From Salinarimonas sp. (GTDB taxonomy: Bacteria > Pseudomonadota > Alphaproteobacteria > Rhizobiales > Beijerinckiaceae), in contig NZ_CP157794.1 in assembly GCF_040111675.1 (NCBI RefSeq), forward strand, positions 496,001 through 560,000: a DNA stretch of 64,000 nucleotides. The letters are read 5' to 3'. The notes under the pieces are model-generated. The model was not told where the DNA came from and did not search any database. It saw only the letters and a list, made by a program, of their open reading frames with translations. Each line of letters starts with the position of its first letter. Position 1 is the stretch's first letter. Shown here in pieces: positions 26,377 through 34,245 of this stretch. A program made the position numbers and the translations under genes.

Positions 26377-26732
26377 TGCCAGCGAAAGGCGCCCTCGCGC
26401 CAGCCGTAGACGATTCCGAGCGCGAGGATGGCGAGGAACATCCCCATCTCGACCATCGCCGTCATGCCCTCGGCGACGTACACGACCGCCCAGGGGTACA
26501 TGAACATCATCTCCATCTCGAAGGCGATGAAGAGCAGCGTCATCGGATAGGTGCGCAGGTGGAAGCGCTGCCAGGCGTGGGTCTGCGGCGCGCCGCCGCC
26601 GAGGAACGGCGTCGCCTGCGGCGCGCTCACCGCGCGCGCCTGGCGCTCGACGAGCGCCGCCGCCCCGGCGAGCGCCGCGGCGAGGAGGCCGACGACGAGA
26701 ATGGCGACGAGATCGCGCACGGTCGCTCCCAC
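26373..26732 (-). CDS. nuoA: NuoA-like subunit of complex I-like membrane arm
   Basis: 119-aa three-helix subunit, first gene of the operon. The conserved core is recognisable: LRTYPMTLLFIAFEMEMMFMYPWAVV corresponds to the NuoA motif with acidic residues in helix 2 and the YPWA signature. Start is a GTG at 26732; a second GTG at 26720 has GGAG five bases upstream and may be the true start. The residues joining helix 1 to helix 2 are shorter than usual. The operon promoter should lie within the 177 bases upstream. Confidence 0.9.
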   Translation of the reverse strand: MGATVRDLVAILVVGLLAAALAGAAALVERQARAVSAPQATPFLGGGAPQTHAWQRFHLRTYPMTLLFIAFEMEMMFMYPWAVVYVAEGMTAMVEMGMFLAILALGIVYGWREGAFRWQ

Positions 26733-26810
26733 CCGATCCCCGGAGCGCTCTACCGACCCGACGGGATCGGGACGGGCGCACCCGGGGCTGTCCCCAGAGC
26801 CTCGTCTCCT

Positions 26811-26894
26811 CCGCCGACCGGATTCCCGTCGGCGGGACGACGCTCTCGCGGGAGGCGAACGTGAGAGGAGGCCGGCCCGTTCCCGAGGGGCCGG
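26811..26894 (-). terminator. Two consecutive hairpins after the SDR gene
   Basis: On the minus strand, past the SDR stop codon at 26910, two perfect stems follow: 7 bp (ccggccc/gggccgg, 26872-26894) and 8 bp (ccgccgac/gtcggcgg, 26811-26835), each with a nine-base loop. No T-run follows, so a Rho-independent end is not certain. They separate the SDR transcript from the nuo-like operon and could also sit in its leader. Confidence 0.5.
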
Positions 26895-26909
26895 GCGGCG
26901 CGGGGCCGA

Positions 26910-27671
26910 TCAGACGTGCTGGCCGCCGTTGATGTGCAGCTCCGCGCCGTTCACGTAGGAGGACGCGTCGGTGCACAGGAAGTAGATGGCCTTGGCCACC
27001 TCGTCGGGGGTGCCGAGCCGGCGCATGGGGATCTGCTCGACGATCTTCTCGGTGCCGGGCGAGAGGATCGAGGTGTCGATCTCGCCCGGCGAGATGGCGT
27101 TCACGCGCACCCCGAGCGGGCCGAAATCGCCGGCGAGCTCGCGGGTGAGCGCGGCGAGCGCGGCCTTGGAGGTGGCGTAGGCGGCGCCGGCGAAGGGGTG
27201 GACGTTCGAGCCGGCGATCGAGGTGACGTTGACGACCGAGCCCTTGGCCTCGGCGAGCTCGGCCTTGAGGCCCTGCGCCAGCAGCACGGTGGCGAACAGG
27301 TTCACCTGGAAGACGTGAGCCCAGGTGTCGTAGGGCGTGTCGAGGGCGGAGAGGCGCGCGCCGCCGGGGCCCTTGGGCGAGATGCCGGCATTGTTGACGA
27401 GCGCGTGCAGCATCGAGCCCTCGGCCTCGAGCCGCGTGCGCACGTCGGCGATGGCGCGCATCGTGTCCTCGGCGCTGGAGAGATCGACCTGGAGGTGGTC
27501 CTCGGGGCCCATCTCCCAGGGGCAGTTCTCCGGGAAGGCGTGGCGCGACGCCGTGATGACGCGCCAGCCGGCGGCGGAGAAGCGCTTGACCGTGGCATGG
27601 CCGATGCCGCGGCTGGCGCCGGTCAGCAGCATGACCCGGCGCGGGGCGTTCGAAAGGCGGGTCTGGGGCAC
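26910..27671 (-). CDS. Short-chain dehydrogenase/reductase
   Basis: 253-aa classical SDR, an NAD(P)-dependent oxidoreductase. Cofactor motif TGASRGIG near residue 18, NNAG near 92, and the catalytic Ser with Tyr-x-x-x-Lys (VTSIAGSN and YATSK) are intact, as is the ISPGEIDTSIL segment. Start is GTG at 27671 with GAGG five bases upstream. The C-terminus VNGAELHINGGQHV matches the FabG-like subgroup. Substrate unknown. It appears monocistronic and is followed by hairpins. Confidence 0.92.
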   Translation of the reverse strand: MPQTRLSNAPRRVMLLTGASRGIGHATVKRFSAAGWRVITASRHAFPENCPWEMGPEDHLQVDLSSAEDTMRAIADVRTRLEAEGSMLHALVNNAGISPKGPGGARLSALDTPYDTWAHVFQVNLFATVLLAQGLKAELAEAKGSVVNVTSIAGSNVHPFAGAAYATSKAALAALTRELAGDFGPLGVRVNAISPGEIDTSILSPGTEKIVEQIPMRRLGTPDEVAKAIYFLCTDASSYVNGAELHINGGQHV

Positions 27672-27735
27672 GGGAGCCTCGTCGAAAATCGGGCGGAAAT
27701 CACCCTAGCATGGAACGCGGCCGAATCTAGAGTGG

Positions 27736-27749
27736 ATGCACGTATGCAT
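27736..27749. promoter_or_regulatory. Palindrome ATGCA-N4-TGCAT upstream of the SDR gene
   Basis: ATGCA, four bases, TGCAT, preceded by GG, lies 65 bases upstream of the SDR GTG and downstream of the tsaC stop codon. The same arrangement occurs beside the globin gene at 63629, so it may be a site for a shared regulator. No experimental support; inference from the match alone. Confidence 0.4.
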
Positions 27750-27850
27750 AGAAGACGCCGCGGGGACGTCGTTCGCGTTCTCGGCAATGAGCGTTGTGCA
27801 TTGTCGAAGAGCCTTCGTATTCATGCATCGGCGGGCCGCTTCGAACGGCG

Positions 27851-28807
27851 TCAGCGCTCCGCCGCCGCGCGGGCGAGCCGGTCGCGGATCGCCTCGCCGA
27901 GCCCGTCGGCGGGGATCGGCGCGACGGCGATGGTCTCGACGCCCGCGGCGTCGAGGCGGCGCAGGAACGAGAACAGGCGGGCGGCGGCCTCGGCCAGGTC
28001 GCCGCGCTCGCTGAGATTGAGCCGGGCCGCGGCGGTCTCGACGCCGGCCGGCGGCGTCGGGCCGAACAGCAGGGCCGCCTCGCCGGGACGGATCGCCGCG
28101 ACGTCGAGGCGCACGCGCGCGGCGGGCGCGTAGTGCGAGGCGAGCATGCCGGGCGCCTGGATGCCGGGGCCGGCGCCCTCGAGCGAACGCCCCAGCACGC
28201 GTTCCAGCGCCGCGCGCGGCACGCCGCCCGGCCGCAGCAGCCGCGGCGCGCCGCCGGTGCAGGCGACGATGGTCGATTCCACACCGACCTCGGTCTCGCC
28301 CCCGTCCAGGACCGCGGCGATGCGTCCGTCGAGATCGGCGAGGACGTGCTCGGCCGCCGTGGGGCTCACCCTGCCGGACCGGTTCGCCGAGGGCGCCACG
28401 ATCGGGCGCGCCGCCGCGGCGAGAAGGCGCTCGGCCAGCGGATGCGCCGGCACGCGCAGGGCGACCGTCTCCAGCCCGGCGCGGGCGACGTCGCAGACCC
28501 GCCCCTCCGTCGCGCGCGGGACGACGAGGGTCAGCGGACCGGGCCAGAAGGCCTGCGCCAGGGCGCGCGCCGCCTCGTCGAAGACGCCCTCGCGCATCGC
28601 CGACGCCGCATCCGGCACGTGCGCGATCAGAGGGTTGAAGCGCGGGCGCTCCTTCGCCGCGTAGATGCGCACCACCGCCTCCGGATCGGTCGCGTCCGCC
28701 CCGAGGCCGTAGACGGTCTCGGTCGGGAAGGCGACGACCCGCCCCGCGCGCAGCAGGGCGGCGGCGCGGTCGAGGTCGGCGGGGGCGAGGCGCAGGGTCT
28801 CGGTCAT
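27851..28807 (-). CDS. tsaC: L-threonylcarbamoyladenylate synthase (TsaC/Sua5)
   Basis: 318-aa two-domain Sua5-type enzyme. It condenses threonine, bicarbonate and ATP to threonylcarbamoyl-AMP for the t6A37 tRNA modification. The YrdC domain (about residues 12-200) has the hallmark FPTETVYGLGADA, AKERPRFNPLIAHV and APSANRSGRVSPT. The C-terminal Sua5 domain (about 220-318) includes GMLASHYAPAARV. ATG at 28807. It starts a separate minus-strand transcript, with the metallohydrolase gene diverging from it. Confidence 0.95.
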   Translation of the reverse strand: MTETLRLAPADLDRAAALLRAGRVVAFPTETVYGLGADATDPEAVVRIYAAKERPRFNPLIAHVPDAASAMREGVFDEAARALAQAFWPGPLTLVVPRATEGRVCDVARAGLETVALRVPAHPLAERLLAAAARPIVAPSANRSGRVSPTAAEHVLADLDGRIAAVLDGGETEVGVESTIVACTGGAPRLLRPGGVPRAALERVLGRSLEGAGPGIQAPGMLASHYAPAARVRLDVAAIRPGEAALLFGPTPPAGVETAAARLNLSERGDLAEAAARLFSFLRRLDAAGVETIAVAPIPADGLGEAIRDRLARAAAER

Positions 28808-28999
28808 GGTCTTCGTCTCGGTCCGAGCCTCGGCGGCTCCGATGAGGTCGCCGGCTCCTTAGCACAGGCGACGGGCCGTGCTCGCGAAAATGCGCGCCTT
28901 TCCGAACGGGCGGGCTATCGTCGCATCGTGAAGGCGGCCTCGGCCGCGCGGAGAACCGTCGGCACTTGCACGCGTTGACGGCGCGCCCTTACGTGCGCA

Positions 29000-29009
29000 T
29001 ATCATGATA
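29000..29009. promoter_or_regulatory. Perfect 10-bp palindrome TATCATGATA before the metallohydrolase gene
   Basis: An AT-rich perfect palindrome in an otherwise GC-rich 233-bp divergent region (28808-29040), 31 bases before the ATG of the persulfide-dioxygenase-like gene. Related blh genes are controlled by BigR/SqrR-type ArsR repressors that bind AT-rich palindromes near the start. No such regulator gene is in the window, so this is only a candidate operator. The rest of this intergenic region shows nothing else recognisable. Confidence 0.4.
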
Positions 29010-29040
29010 CGTTCATACACAAACCGAGGAGCCCCCCCCA

Positions 29041-29943
29041 ATGCGCCTCCCGCACTCGCCTTCCCGCGGCCCCGGCAGCCCCGACGTCCAGCCCTTCTAC
29101 GACGCGGCCACCGGCTCGCTGCAATACGTCGTCTCCTGCCCGCAGACGAGGACGGCGGCGATCGTCGATCCCGTGCTCGAGCTCGATCCGCGGGCGGCGG
29201 CGACCCGCACCGCGCTCGCCGACGACATCCTGGCCTATGTCGACGAGACGGGTCTCTCCCTCGCCTGGATCCTCGACACCCATCCGCACGCCGATCACCT
29301 TTCGGCGGCGGCCTATCTCAAGGAGCGCACCGGCGCGCCGATCGCCATCGGCGAGCGGGTCAAGCGCGTGCAGGAGATCTGGCGCGACCTCTACGCCATG
29401 GACGGCTTCCCCGCCGACGGCTCGCAATGGGACCGGCTCTTCGCCGACGGGGACACCTTCGAGATCGGCGCGCTGAAAGGGCGGGTGATGCTCTCGACCG
29501 GGCATACGGTCGCCTCGATCACCTATGTCGTCGGCGACGCCGCCTTCGTGCACGATACGCTGATGATGCCCGATTCCGGCTCGTCGCGCGCCGACTTCCC
29601 CGGCGGGGACGCGGGCGAGCTCTACGATTCGATCATGGCGATCCTGGCCTTGCCGGACGACACGCGGCTCTTCGTCGGCCACGACTACCAGCCCGGCGGG
29701 CGCGACCCGGCAGGCGAGGCGACGGTGGCCGAGCACAAGGCCGCGAACAAGCATTTCGCCGGCAATCCGTCGAAGGCCGAGTTCGTGCGCATCCGCTCCG
29801 AGCGCGACGCCACCCTGCCGCTGCCGGACCGGATGCTCATGGCGCTGCAGGTCAACATGAACGGCATGCGCCTGCCCGAGCCCGACGCGAAGGGCCGGCG
29901 CGTCCTGCGCATCCCCCTCGACCGCTTCCCGTTCCACGGCTGA
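29041..29943 (+). CDS. Metallo-beta-lactamase-fold persulfide dioxygenase-like protein
   Basis: 300-aa MBL-fold hydrolase of the ETHE1/Blh group, proteins that oxidise glutathione persulfide in sulfide detoxification. The metal motif THPHADHLSAA (HxHxDH) is present, as are STGHT and the third histidine in FVGHDYQPGG. N-terminal residues QPFYDAATGSLQYVVS match this group, which has a conserved DxxTxT/SxxY start. ATG at 29041 with GAGGAGC upstream. It is transcribed alone and converges on the CIA30 gene with a four-base gap. Other MBL hydrolases such as glyoxalase II remain possible but fit less well. Confidence 0.88.
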   Translation: MRLPHSPSRGPGSPDVQPFYDAATGSLQYVVSCPQTRTAAIVDPVLELDPRAAATRTALADDILAYVDETGLSLAWILDTHPHADHLSAAAYLKERTGAPIAIGERVKRVQEIWRDLYAMDGFPADGSQWDRLFADGDTFEIGALKGRVMLSTGHTVASITYVVGDAAFVHDTLMMPDSGSSRADFPGGDAGELYDSIMAILALPDDTRLFVGHDYQPGGRDPAGEATVAEHKAANKHFAGNPSKAEFVRIRSERDATLPLPDRMLMALQVNMNGMRLPEPDAKGRRVLRIPLDRFPFHG

Positions 29944-29947
29944 GACG

Positions 29948-30439
29948 TCAGGCGTAGACGGCCACCCGGGCGAGCGCGAGGTCGGCCTCGAAGGCGCGGC
30001 CGATGGCGACGAGGCCGAGGCGGCGCGCCCGCGTCAGGTCGAGGGGCGCGTCGATCCGATGCGGGCGGAACTCGGCGAAGGGCAGGCGCAGGCGCCGCCA
30101 GCCCGGCTCGGCGCGGAAGACGGCGCGCCAGCTCTGCCACGGGCGCGCGACGTCGGCCGTGCGCAGATGCGCGCCGTATTCCTCGCCCGCGCCCAGCACG
30201 TCGAGCTCCAGCCCGGCGTAGGCGGAGAGGTCGACCGTCCCGCCGTCCTCGGCGAGATCCCGGGCGATCTGCACGAAGCCCCCCTCGTTCTCCAGGCTGA
30301 CGCGCCCGCGCATGCGCAGGGCGCGTCGGCCGGCCACCGTCTCGATCCGGGCCGTCCCCTCCGAGACGCCGCCCATGACCGGGTCCGAGATCAGCCGCCA
30401 GCCGCGGCCCTCGCTCTCGGCGAAATCGTCGAGGATCAT
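29948..30439 (-). CDS. CIA30-domain protein
   Basis: 163-aa single-domain protein of the CIA30 (complex I intermediate-associated protein 30) family, a galactose-binding-like beta sandwich. Family signatures are DDF near the N-terminus, GWRLISDPVMGGVSEG, and the GGFVQIARDL strand. Start is ATG 30439 with GGGAG seven bases upstream. In eukaryotes CIA30 (NDUFAF1) assists complex I assembly; bacterial members are uncharacterised. It lies 3.2 kb from the end of the complex I-like operon, so a link is tempting but untested. Diverges from the signalling operon at 30625. Confidence 0.88.
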   Translation of the reverse strand: MILDDFAESEGRGWRLISDPVMGGVSEGTARIETVAGRRALRMRGRVSLENEGGFVQIARDLAEDGGTVDLSAYAGLELDVLGAGEEYGAHLRTADVARPWQSWRAVFRAEPGWRRLRLPFAEFRPHRIDAPLDLTRARRLGLVAIGRAFEADLALARVAVYA

Positions 30440-30547
30440 CGAACGCTCCCTGTCGTGCCCGGCCGATCGATCCGAAATGGAACGGATCGGGCCGCCTTCT
30501 CGCCGTTTCGGAGAGGTGCGGCGGTGAATTCCGCAAGGTTTTCCTGC

Positions 30548-30564
30548 TTTCTTCGCGCAAGAAA
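30548..30564. promoter_or_regulatory. Inverted repeat TTTCTT-N5-AAGAAA in divergent promoter region
   Basis: A six-base perfect inverted repeat with a five-base spacer (cgcgc), sitting 60 bases upstream of the signalling operon start (30625) and about 110 bases upstream of the CIA30 gene. AT-rich arms in GC-rich sequence and its location between divergent genes make it a candidate operator, perhaps for one of the response regulators encoded downstream. Confidence 0.4.
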
Positions 30565-30624
30565 CATGAACGCACTCGGCTCCCCGCGCATCCCCGCCGG
30601 CGGGGCGAACGGAGCTTCGCACGC

Positions 30625-31134
30625 ATGATCGCATCTCTCGCACGGCTGCGCGCCCTCGCGACAGCCGTTCTCGTTCTGCTCGCCGCGTCCGCCGCGCCGG
30701 CCGGGGCCGCGGGGCTCGAGCTCGTCTGGATCGACCGCAGCGGAGCCGAGCAGGCGCGCCGTACCCTCTCCACCGACGAGGCGGAGGCGCTCGGCGCCGT
30801 CGAGATCGCCACGTCGACGCCCTGGACGCAAGGGGTGGTGCGCTTCTCCGGCCCGACGCTGGCCGCGCTCGCGGCGCTCGAGGGCGGCGAGGTGGTGGAG
30901 GCGCGGCTCCAGGCGCTCAACGACTATTCGATCGACGTCCCCGCGGAAGACTGGGCCGCCTACGACGTCGTCCTGGCCTCCCGCGCCGACGGCGCGCGCA
31001 TGCGGGTGCGCGACCGCGGCCCGTTCTGGCTGGTGTACCCGCTCGATTCCGACCCGGCCCTGCAGACGCAGCGCTACCACGCCCGCATGATCTGGCAGGT
31101 GCGGCGCATCGCCTTCGTGGTGGACGGGCCGTGA
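30625..31134 (+). CDS. Secreted molybdopterin-oxidoreductase-domain-like protein
   Basis: 169-aa protein with a clear signal peptide (basic start, ALATAVLVLLAASAAPAGAAG). The mature part resembles the small proteins annotated as oxidoreductase molybdopterin-binding (YedY/sulfite oxidase-like) domains: VRFSGPTLAALAAL, ALNDYSIDVPAEDWAAYDVVLA, GPFWLVYPLD. It is too short to hold a full Moco site and has no Cys at the metal position, so it is probably not an enzyme. It overlaps the kinase gene by GTGA; a periplasmic ligand-binding partner for the sensor is the likely role (inference). Confidence 0.8.
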   Translation: MIASLARLRALATAVLVLLAASAAPAGAAGLELVWIDRSGAEQARRTLSTDEAEALGAVEIATSTPWTQGVVRFSGPTLAALAALEGGEVVEARLQALNDYSIDVPAEDWAAYDVVLASRADGARMRVRDRGPFWLVYPLDSDPALQTQRYHARMIWQVRRIAFVVDGP

Positions 31135-32900
31135 GCGTCGGACGCGTGCGTCGTCCCGGGCGCCTCGCCCTCGTCGTCGCGCTGATCGCGGCCTGCGGCT
31201 TCTTCATCGCCGCGACCGCGGCGGTCTACGTGCGCCAGATCGAGCAGAAGGCGCTCCTCACCGAGACGATCCGCGCCTCGGGCTGGACCGCCTACCAGGC
31301 GCAGCTCGAGCACGTGAAGAGCCTGGGCGTCCTCGACCTCGCGCTCGAGGCGCCCTCGGCCGCGCGCCTGGGAGAGCTGTCGCTGCGCCTCGAGATCCTG
31401 CTCTCGCGCGCGCCGCTGATCACGCATTCGGACGAGGGCGACTTCCTGAGCCAGCTGCCCGGCGTGCCGGAGATGGCCCGGCGGCTCGAGGTCGAGGTGG
31501 AGGCCGTCCTCGACGAGCTCTACGCTCTCGACGCCGACGATCCGGCGATCGGCGTGCGGCTGACGGACTGGCGCGCGCGGCTGGAGCCGTTCGGGGTCGA
31601 CCTGCAGCGCATGCTCCAGCAGACGATCGCCTACAACGAGCGGCTCTATCGCCGGGAGGGCGAGCTGCGCGAGGCGGCGGCGTTCCTGCCGCTCGGCTCC
31701 CTCGTCGCCTCCGGCGCGGTGCTGGTGCTGATGCTGCTCCTGCAGGTGAGCCGGGCCGAGCGCGGGCTCGAGCAGATGCGCGTGGCCCGCGCCGAGGCGG
31801 CGGAGAACGAGGCGAGCCTGCGCCGCATCGTCGAGGCGGCGCCCGTCGCCTTCGTCGTCGCGGACCCGCATACAGACGCGGTGGTCTTCATCAATCGCAG
31901 CGCCGCCGAGCTGATCGAGGCCGATCCGCGCGCCAGCGCCTGGCGGGCGGCCGTCGGCCAGTGCCGCCGCGCCGTCGCGGCCCGGGCCTTCGTGCAGGCG
32001 GGCGTGCGCGAGGCCTTCGTGCCGGCGACGCTGCGCCATCCCGGCGGCGGGCTGATCAGCTGCAACGTCATGCAGAGCCGCGTCGTCTGGAACGGGCGCG
32101 AGCAGACCCTCTACGCGCTGGTCGAGACGACGCGCAGCCGCAACGCGGAGCGCCAGGCGCTCCAGGCCTCGACCCTCGCGGCCATCGGCGAGATGGCGGC
32201 GGCGATCGTGCACGAGATCAACCAGCCGCTGGCCACGATGAAGATGGCCTCCTCCAACGCGCTGGCGCTCATCGACGAGGGCGCGGAGCCGGCGCGGGTG
32301 CGCGCGAAGCTCGCGCGCATCGACGCGCAGGTCGACCGGGCGCGACGCATCACCGAGCAGATCCGCCGCCTCGTGCGGCGCGACGCGGAGCGGCCGCGCA
32401 CGCCGTTCTCGCCGCAGGAGGCGATCGAGCTCGCCGCCGGCGCGGTGGCGGAGCAGTTCCAGCAGGCGGAGGTGCCGCTCGCCCTCTCCATCGAGGCGGC
32501 GCGCGGCCTGTCGGTCGCCGGCGACCAGACGCTGTTCGAGCAGGTGATCGTCAATCTCCTCGTCAACGCCTGCGACGCCTTCGGCCCGCCGGAGACGCGC
32601 GCGCCCGCCGCGCCGGCGCCGTGCGTGCGCATCGCGGCCGAGGTCGCGGACGGCTGGCTGCGCATCGTCGTCGCCGACAATGCCGGCGGCCTCGCCCCGG
32701 AGATCGCCGAGCGCCCGTTCGACGCCTTCGTCACCACCAAGGCGCCGGGCGAGGGAACCGGGCTCGGCCTGGCGCTGGCGCGCAAGATCGTCGTCGACAT
32801 GGGCGGACGGATCGCGCACGCCGACATCGACGGCGGCGCGCGCTTCGAGGTGGCGGCGCCGATCCTGGCCTCGGGCGCCGACGCGCGCGACGCCGCATGA
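31131..32900 (+). CDS. Membrane sensor histidine kinase with PAS domain
   Basis: 589-aa kinase. Topology: TM1 about residues 13-33, periplasmic helical region about 35-180, TM2 about 187-205, then a PAS-like segment (about 222-335, IVEAAPVAFVVADPHTDAVVF). The H box is AAAIVHEINQPLATM with the phospho-His near 361. N box NLLVNACDAF, G1 DNAGG, F-box FDAFVTTK and G2 GTGLGLALA are intact. HEINQPLA places it in the HK4-like subfamily. GTG start at 31131 overlaps the preceding gene. It most likely phosphorylates one or both receiver proteins encoded immediately downstream. Confidence 0.94.
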   Translation: MSVGRVRRPGRLALVVALIAACGFFIAATAAVYVRQIEQKALLTETIRASGWTAYQAQLEHVKSLGVLDLALEAPSAARLGELSLRLEILLSRAPLITHSDEGDFLSQLPGVPEMARRLEVEVEAVLDELYALDADDPAIGVRLTDWRARLEPFGVDLQRMLQQTIAYNERLYRREGELREAAAFLPLGSLVASGAVLVLMLLLQVSRAERGLEQMRVARAEAAENEASLRRIVEAAPVAFVVADPHTDAVVFINRSAAELIEADPRASAWRAAVGQCRRAVAARAFVQAGVREAFVPATLRHPGGGLISCNVMQSRVVWNGREQTLYALVETTRSRNAERQALQASTLAAIGEMAAAIVHEINQPLATMKMASSNALALIDEGAEPARVRAKLARIDAQVDRARRITEQIRRLVRRDAERPRTPFSPQEAIELAAGAVAEQFQQAEVPLALSIEAARGLSVAGDQTLFEQVIVNLLVNACDAFGPPETRAPAAPAPCVRIAAEVADGWLRIVVADNAGGLAPEIAERPFDAFVTTKAPGEGTGLGLALARKIVVDMGGRIAHADIDGGARFEVAAPILASGADARDAA

Positions 32901-32913
32901 GGAGGGCGCGCGC

Positions 32914-33282
32914 GTGATTCTGGTCGTCGACGACGAAGCCGACCTTCTCGAGGAGATCCTGGAGCTGCTCGAGCGCCGGGGCCTTCCCGCGATCGGCGAG
33001 AGCGACCCGCGCCGCGCGCTGGAGCTGCTGGCGCGGCGGCCGGAGATCGACCGCATCCTGACGGACTGGCGCATGCCCGGGCTCGACGGCCTCGCGCTGA
33101 TGCGTGCGGCCCGCTGCGACCCGTGCGCCCGGCGCGACCGCATCTTCGTGGTGATGACCGGCCACGAGGGCGAGGCGGGCGCGGCGCACGCGCTGGACGC
33201 GGGCGCGACCGCCGTGCTGCGCAAGCCGTTCCCGGAAGCGGAGCTCATCGCGGCGCTCGCCCTCGGCGCGCGCCGGACGTGA
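32914..33282 (+). CDS. Single-domain response regulator (receiver only)
   Basis: 122-aa CheY-like receiver without an output domain. Acidic pocket VVDDEAD, phospho-Asp in RILTDWRMPGLDG, Thr in VVMTGHEGE, and Lys in VLRKPFPEAE. Start is GTG at 32914 with GGAGGG seven bases upstream, 13 bases after the kinase stop codon. Receiver-only proteins often act as phosphate shuttles or sinks; with a second receiver next door, a branched or phosphorelay circuit is plausible. Confidence 0.92.
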   Translation: MILVVDDEADLLEEILELLERRGLPAIGESDPRRALELLARRPEIDRILTDWRMPGLDGLALMRAARCDPCARRDRIFVVMTGHEGEAGAAHALDAGATAVLRKPFPEAELIAALALGARRT

Positions 33283-33367
33283 CGCAACCATATCTTGAGG
33301 ATCGCCGCCTACGCTGCTCGCCCGGCTGCGGCGACCGAGCGACGAAGCGACGAGGGTGGGGGATGCC

Positions 33368-34135
33368 ATGACGGGCGATCAGGCGACGATTACGGCGTTG
33401 CTCGTCGACGACGACGCCGATTTCCTGGAGGAGCTGGCCGACGGCCTCGGCCGGCTCGGCGTCGTCTGCGTGTGCGCGGGCGACGCGGCGCAGGCGCTCG
33501 CCGCGGTGGAGCGCGACCCGGCCATCGACGTCGCCGTGGTGGATGTCGGCCTGCCGCGGATCGATGGGCTCGAGCTCCTGCGCAAGCTGCGCAACCGGCG
33601 CCGAGAGCGCCCGCTGCCGACGGTCGTCCTCACCGGCGAGGCGACGTTGGAGCGCGCGGTCGCCGCCCTGCGCGTCGAGGCCGTGGATTTCCTGCAGAAG
33701 CCGGTGGACGCCAACGAGATCGCGGCCGCGCTGCGCGTCGCGGCGGCGCGCCGCGACGACGCGGGAGCGTCGGCCCCCGTCGCGGAGCCCGCGCGCGCCA
33801 CCCCCGGCGACCGTCTCGCCACGGTGCTGGCCATCCGCAAGGAGCGCAAGCGCATCTTCGGGCCGGACCTGTTCGAGGACCCGGTCTGGGAAATGCTGCT
33901 CGATCTCGCCAACGCCGCGTCGCGCGGGCAGGAGGTGCCGGTGACGAGCCTGTGCCTGATCTCGGGCGTCTCGACCACGACCGCCTTGCGCCGGCTCGAC
34001 GACATGGCCGCCGCCGGCCTGATCGAGCGCCGCCGCGACCCCGGCGACGGCCGCCGGGTGCTGGTGCGCCTGACGCAGGAGGGGCGGGCGAAGGTGGGCC
34101 GCTATCTGGAGACGCTGGATCGGACGATGGGGTGA
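33368..34135 (+). CDS. Response regulator with MarR-like winged-helix output
   Basis: 255-aa protein. The N-terminal receiver (about residues 8-125) has VDDDADF, phospho-Asp in VAVVDVGLPRIDG, Thr in VVLTGEA and Lys in FLQKPVD. Residues 155-255 form a MarR-type winged helix: VTSLCLISGVSTTTALRRLD (recognition helix) followed by the wing ERRRDPGDGRRVLVRLTQEG. This receiver-MarR-like pairing is uncommon compared with OmpR or NarL outputs. ATG at 33368 has GGGGGA upstream; a GTG at 33356 is possible. Likely the output of the upstream kinase. Confidence 0.9.
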   Translation: MTGDQATITALLVDDDADFLEELADGLGRLGVVCVCAGDAAQALAAVERDPAIDVAVVDVGLPRIDGLELLRKLRNRRRERPLPTVVLTGEATLERAVAALRVEAVDFLQKPVDANEIAAALRVAAARRDDAGASAPVAEPARATPGDRLATVLAIRKERKRIFGPDLFEDPVWEMLLDLANAASRGQEVPVTSLCLISGVSTTTALRRLDDMAAAGLIERRRDPGDGRRVLVRLTQEGRAKVGRYLETLDRTMG

Positions 34136-34208
34136 AGCCCGGCGGCGGCGAACGGCGTTTCCGGGTCTCTGGCGTCCGGGCTGCGTGACGAGGAGCGCGA
34201 CGGGATTC

Positions 34209-34231
34209 CCCCTCTCCCCGATGGAGAGGGG
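34209..34231. terminator. Strong hairpin between convergent genes
   Basis: A perfect 9-bp stem (cccctctcc/ggagagggg) with a 5-base loop lies between the response-regulator stop (34135) and the msrA stop (34246). It could end transcription from both sides. It lacks a clear T-tract. The same kind of C/G-run palindrome is common as a dispersed repeat in bacteria, so a repeat origin is also possible. Confidence 0.55.
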
Positions 34232-34245
34232 AGGTCGCCCGCCCC

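Noticed and set aside
30625..31134. Functional sulfite-oxidase-type enzyme
   Set aside because: Too short and no cysteine ligand for molybdenum; described only as domain-like.
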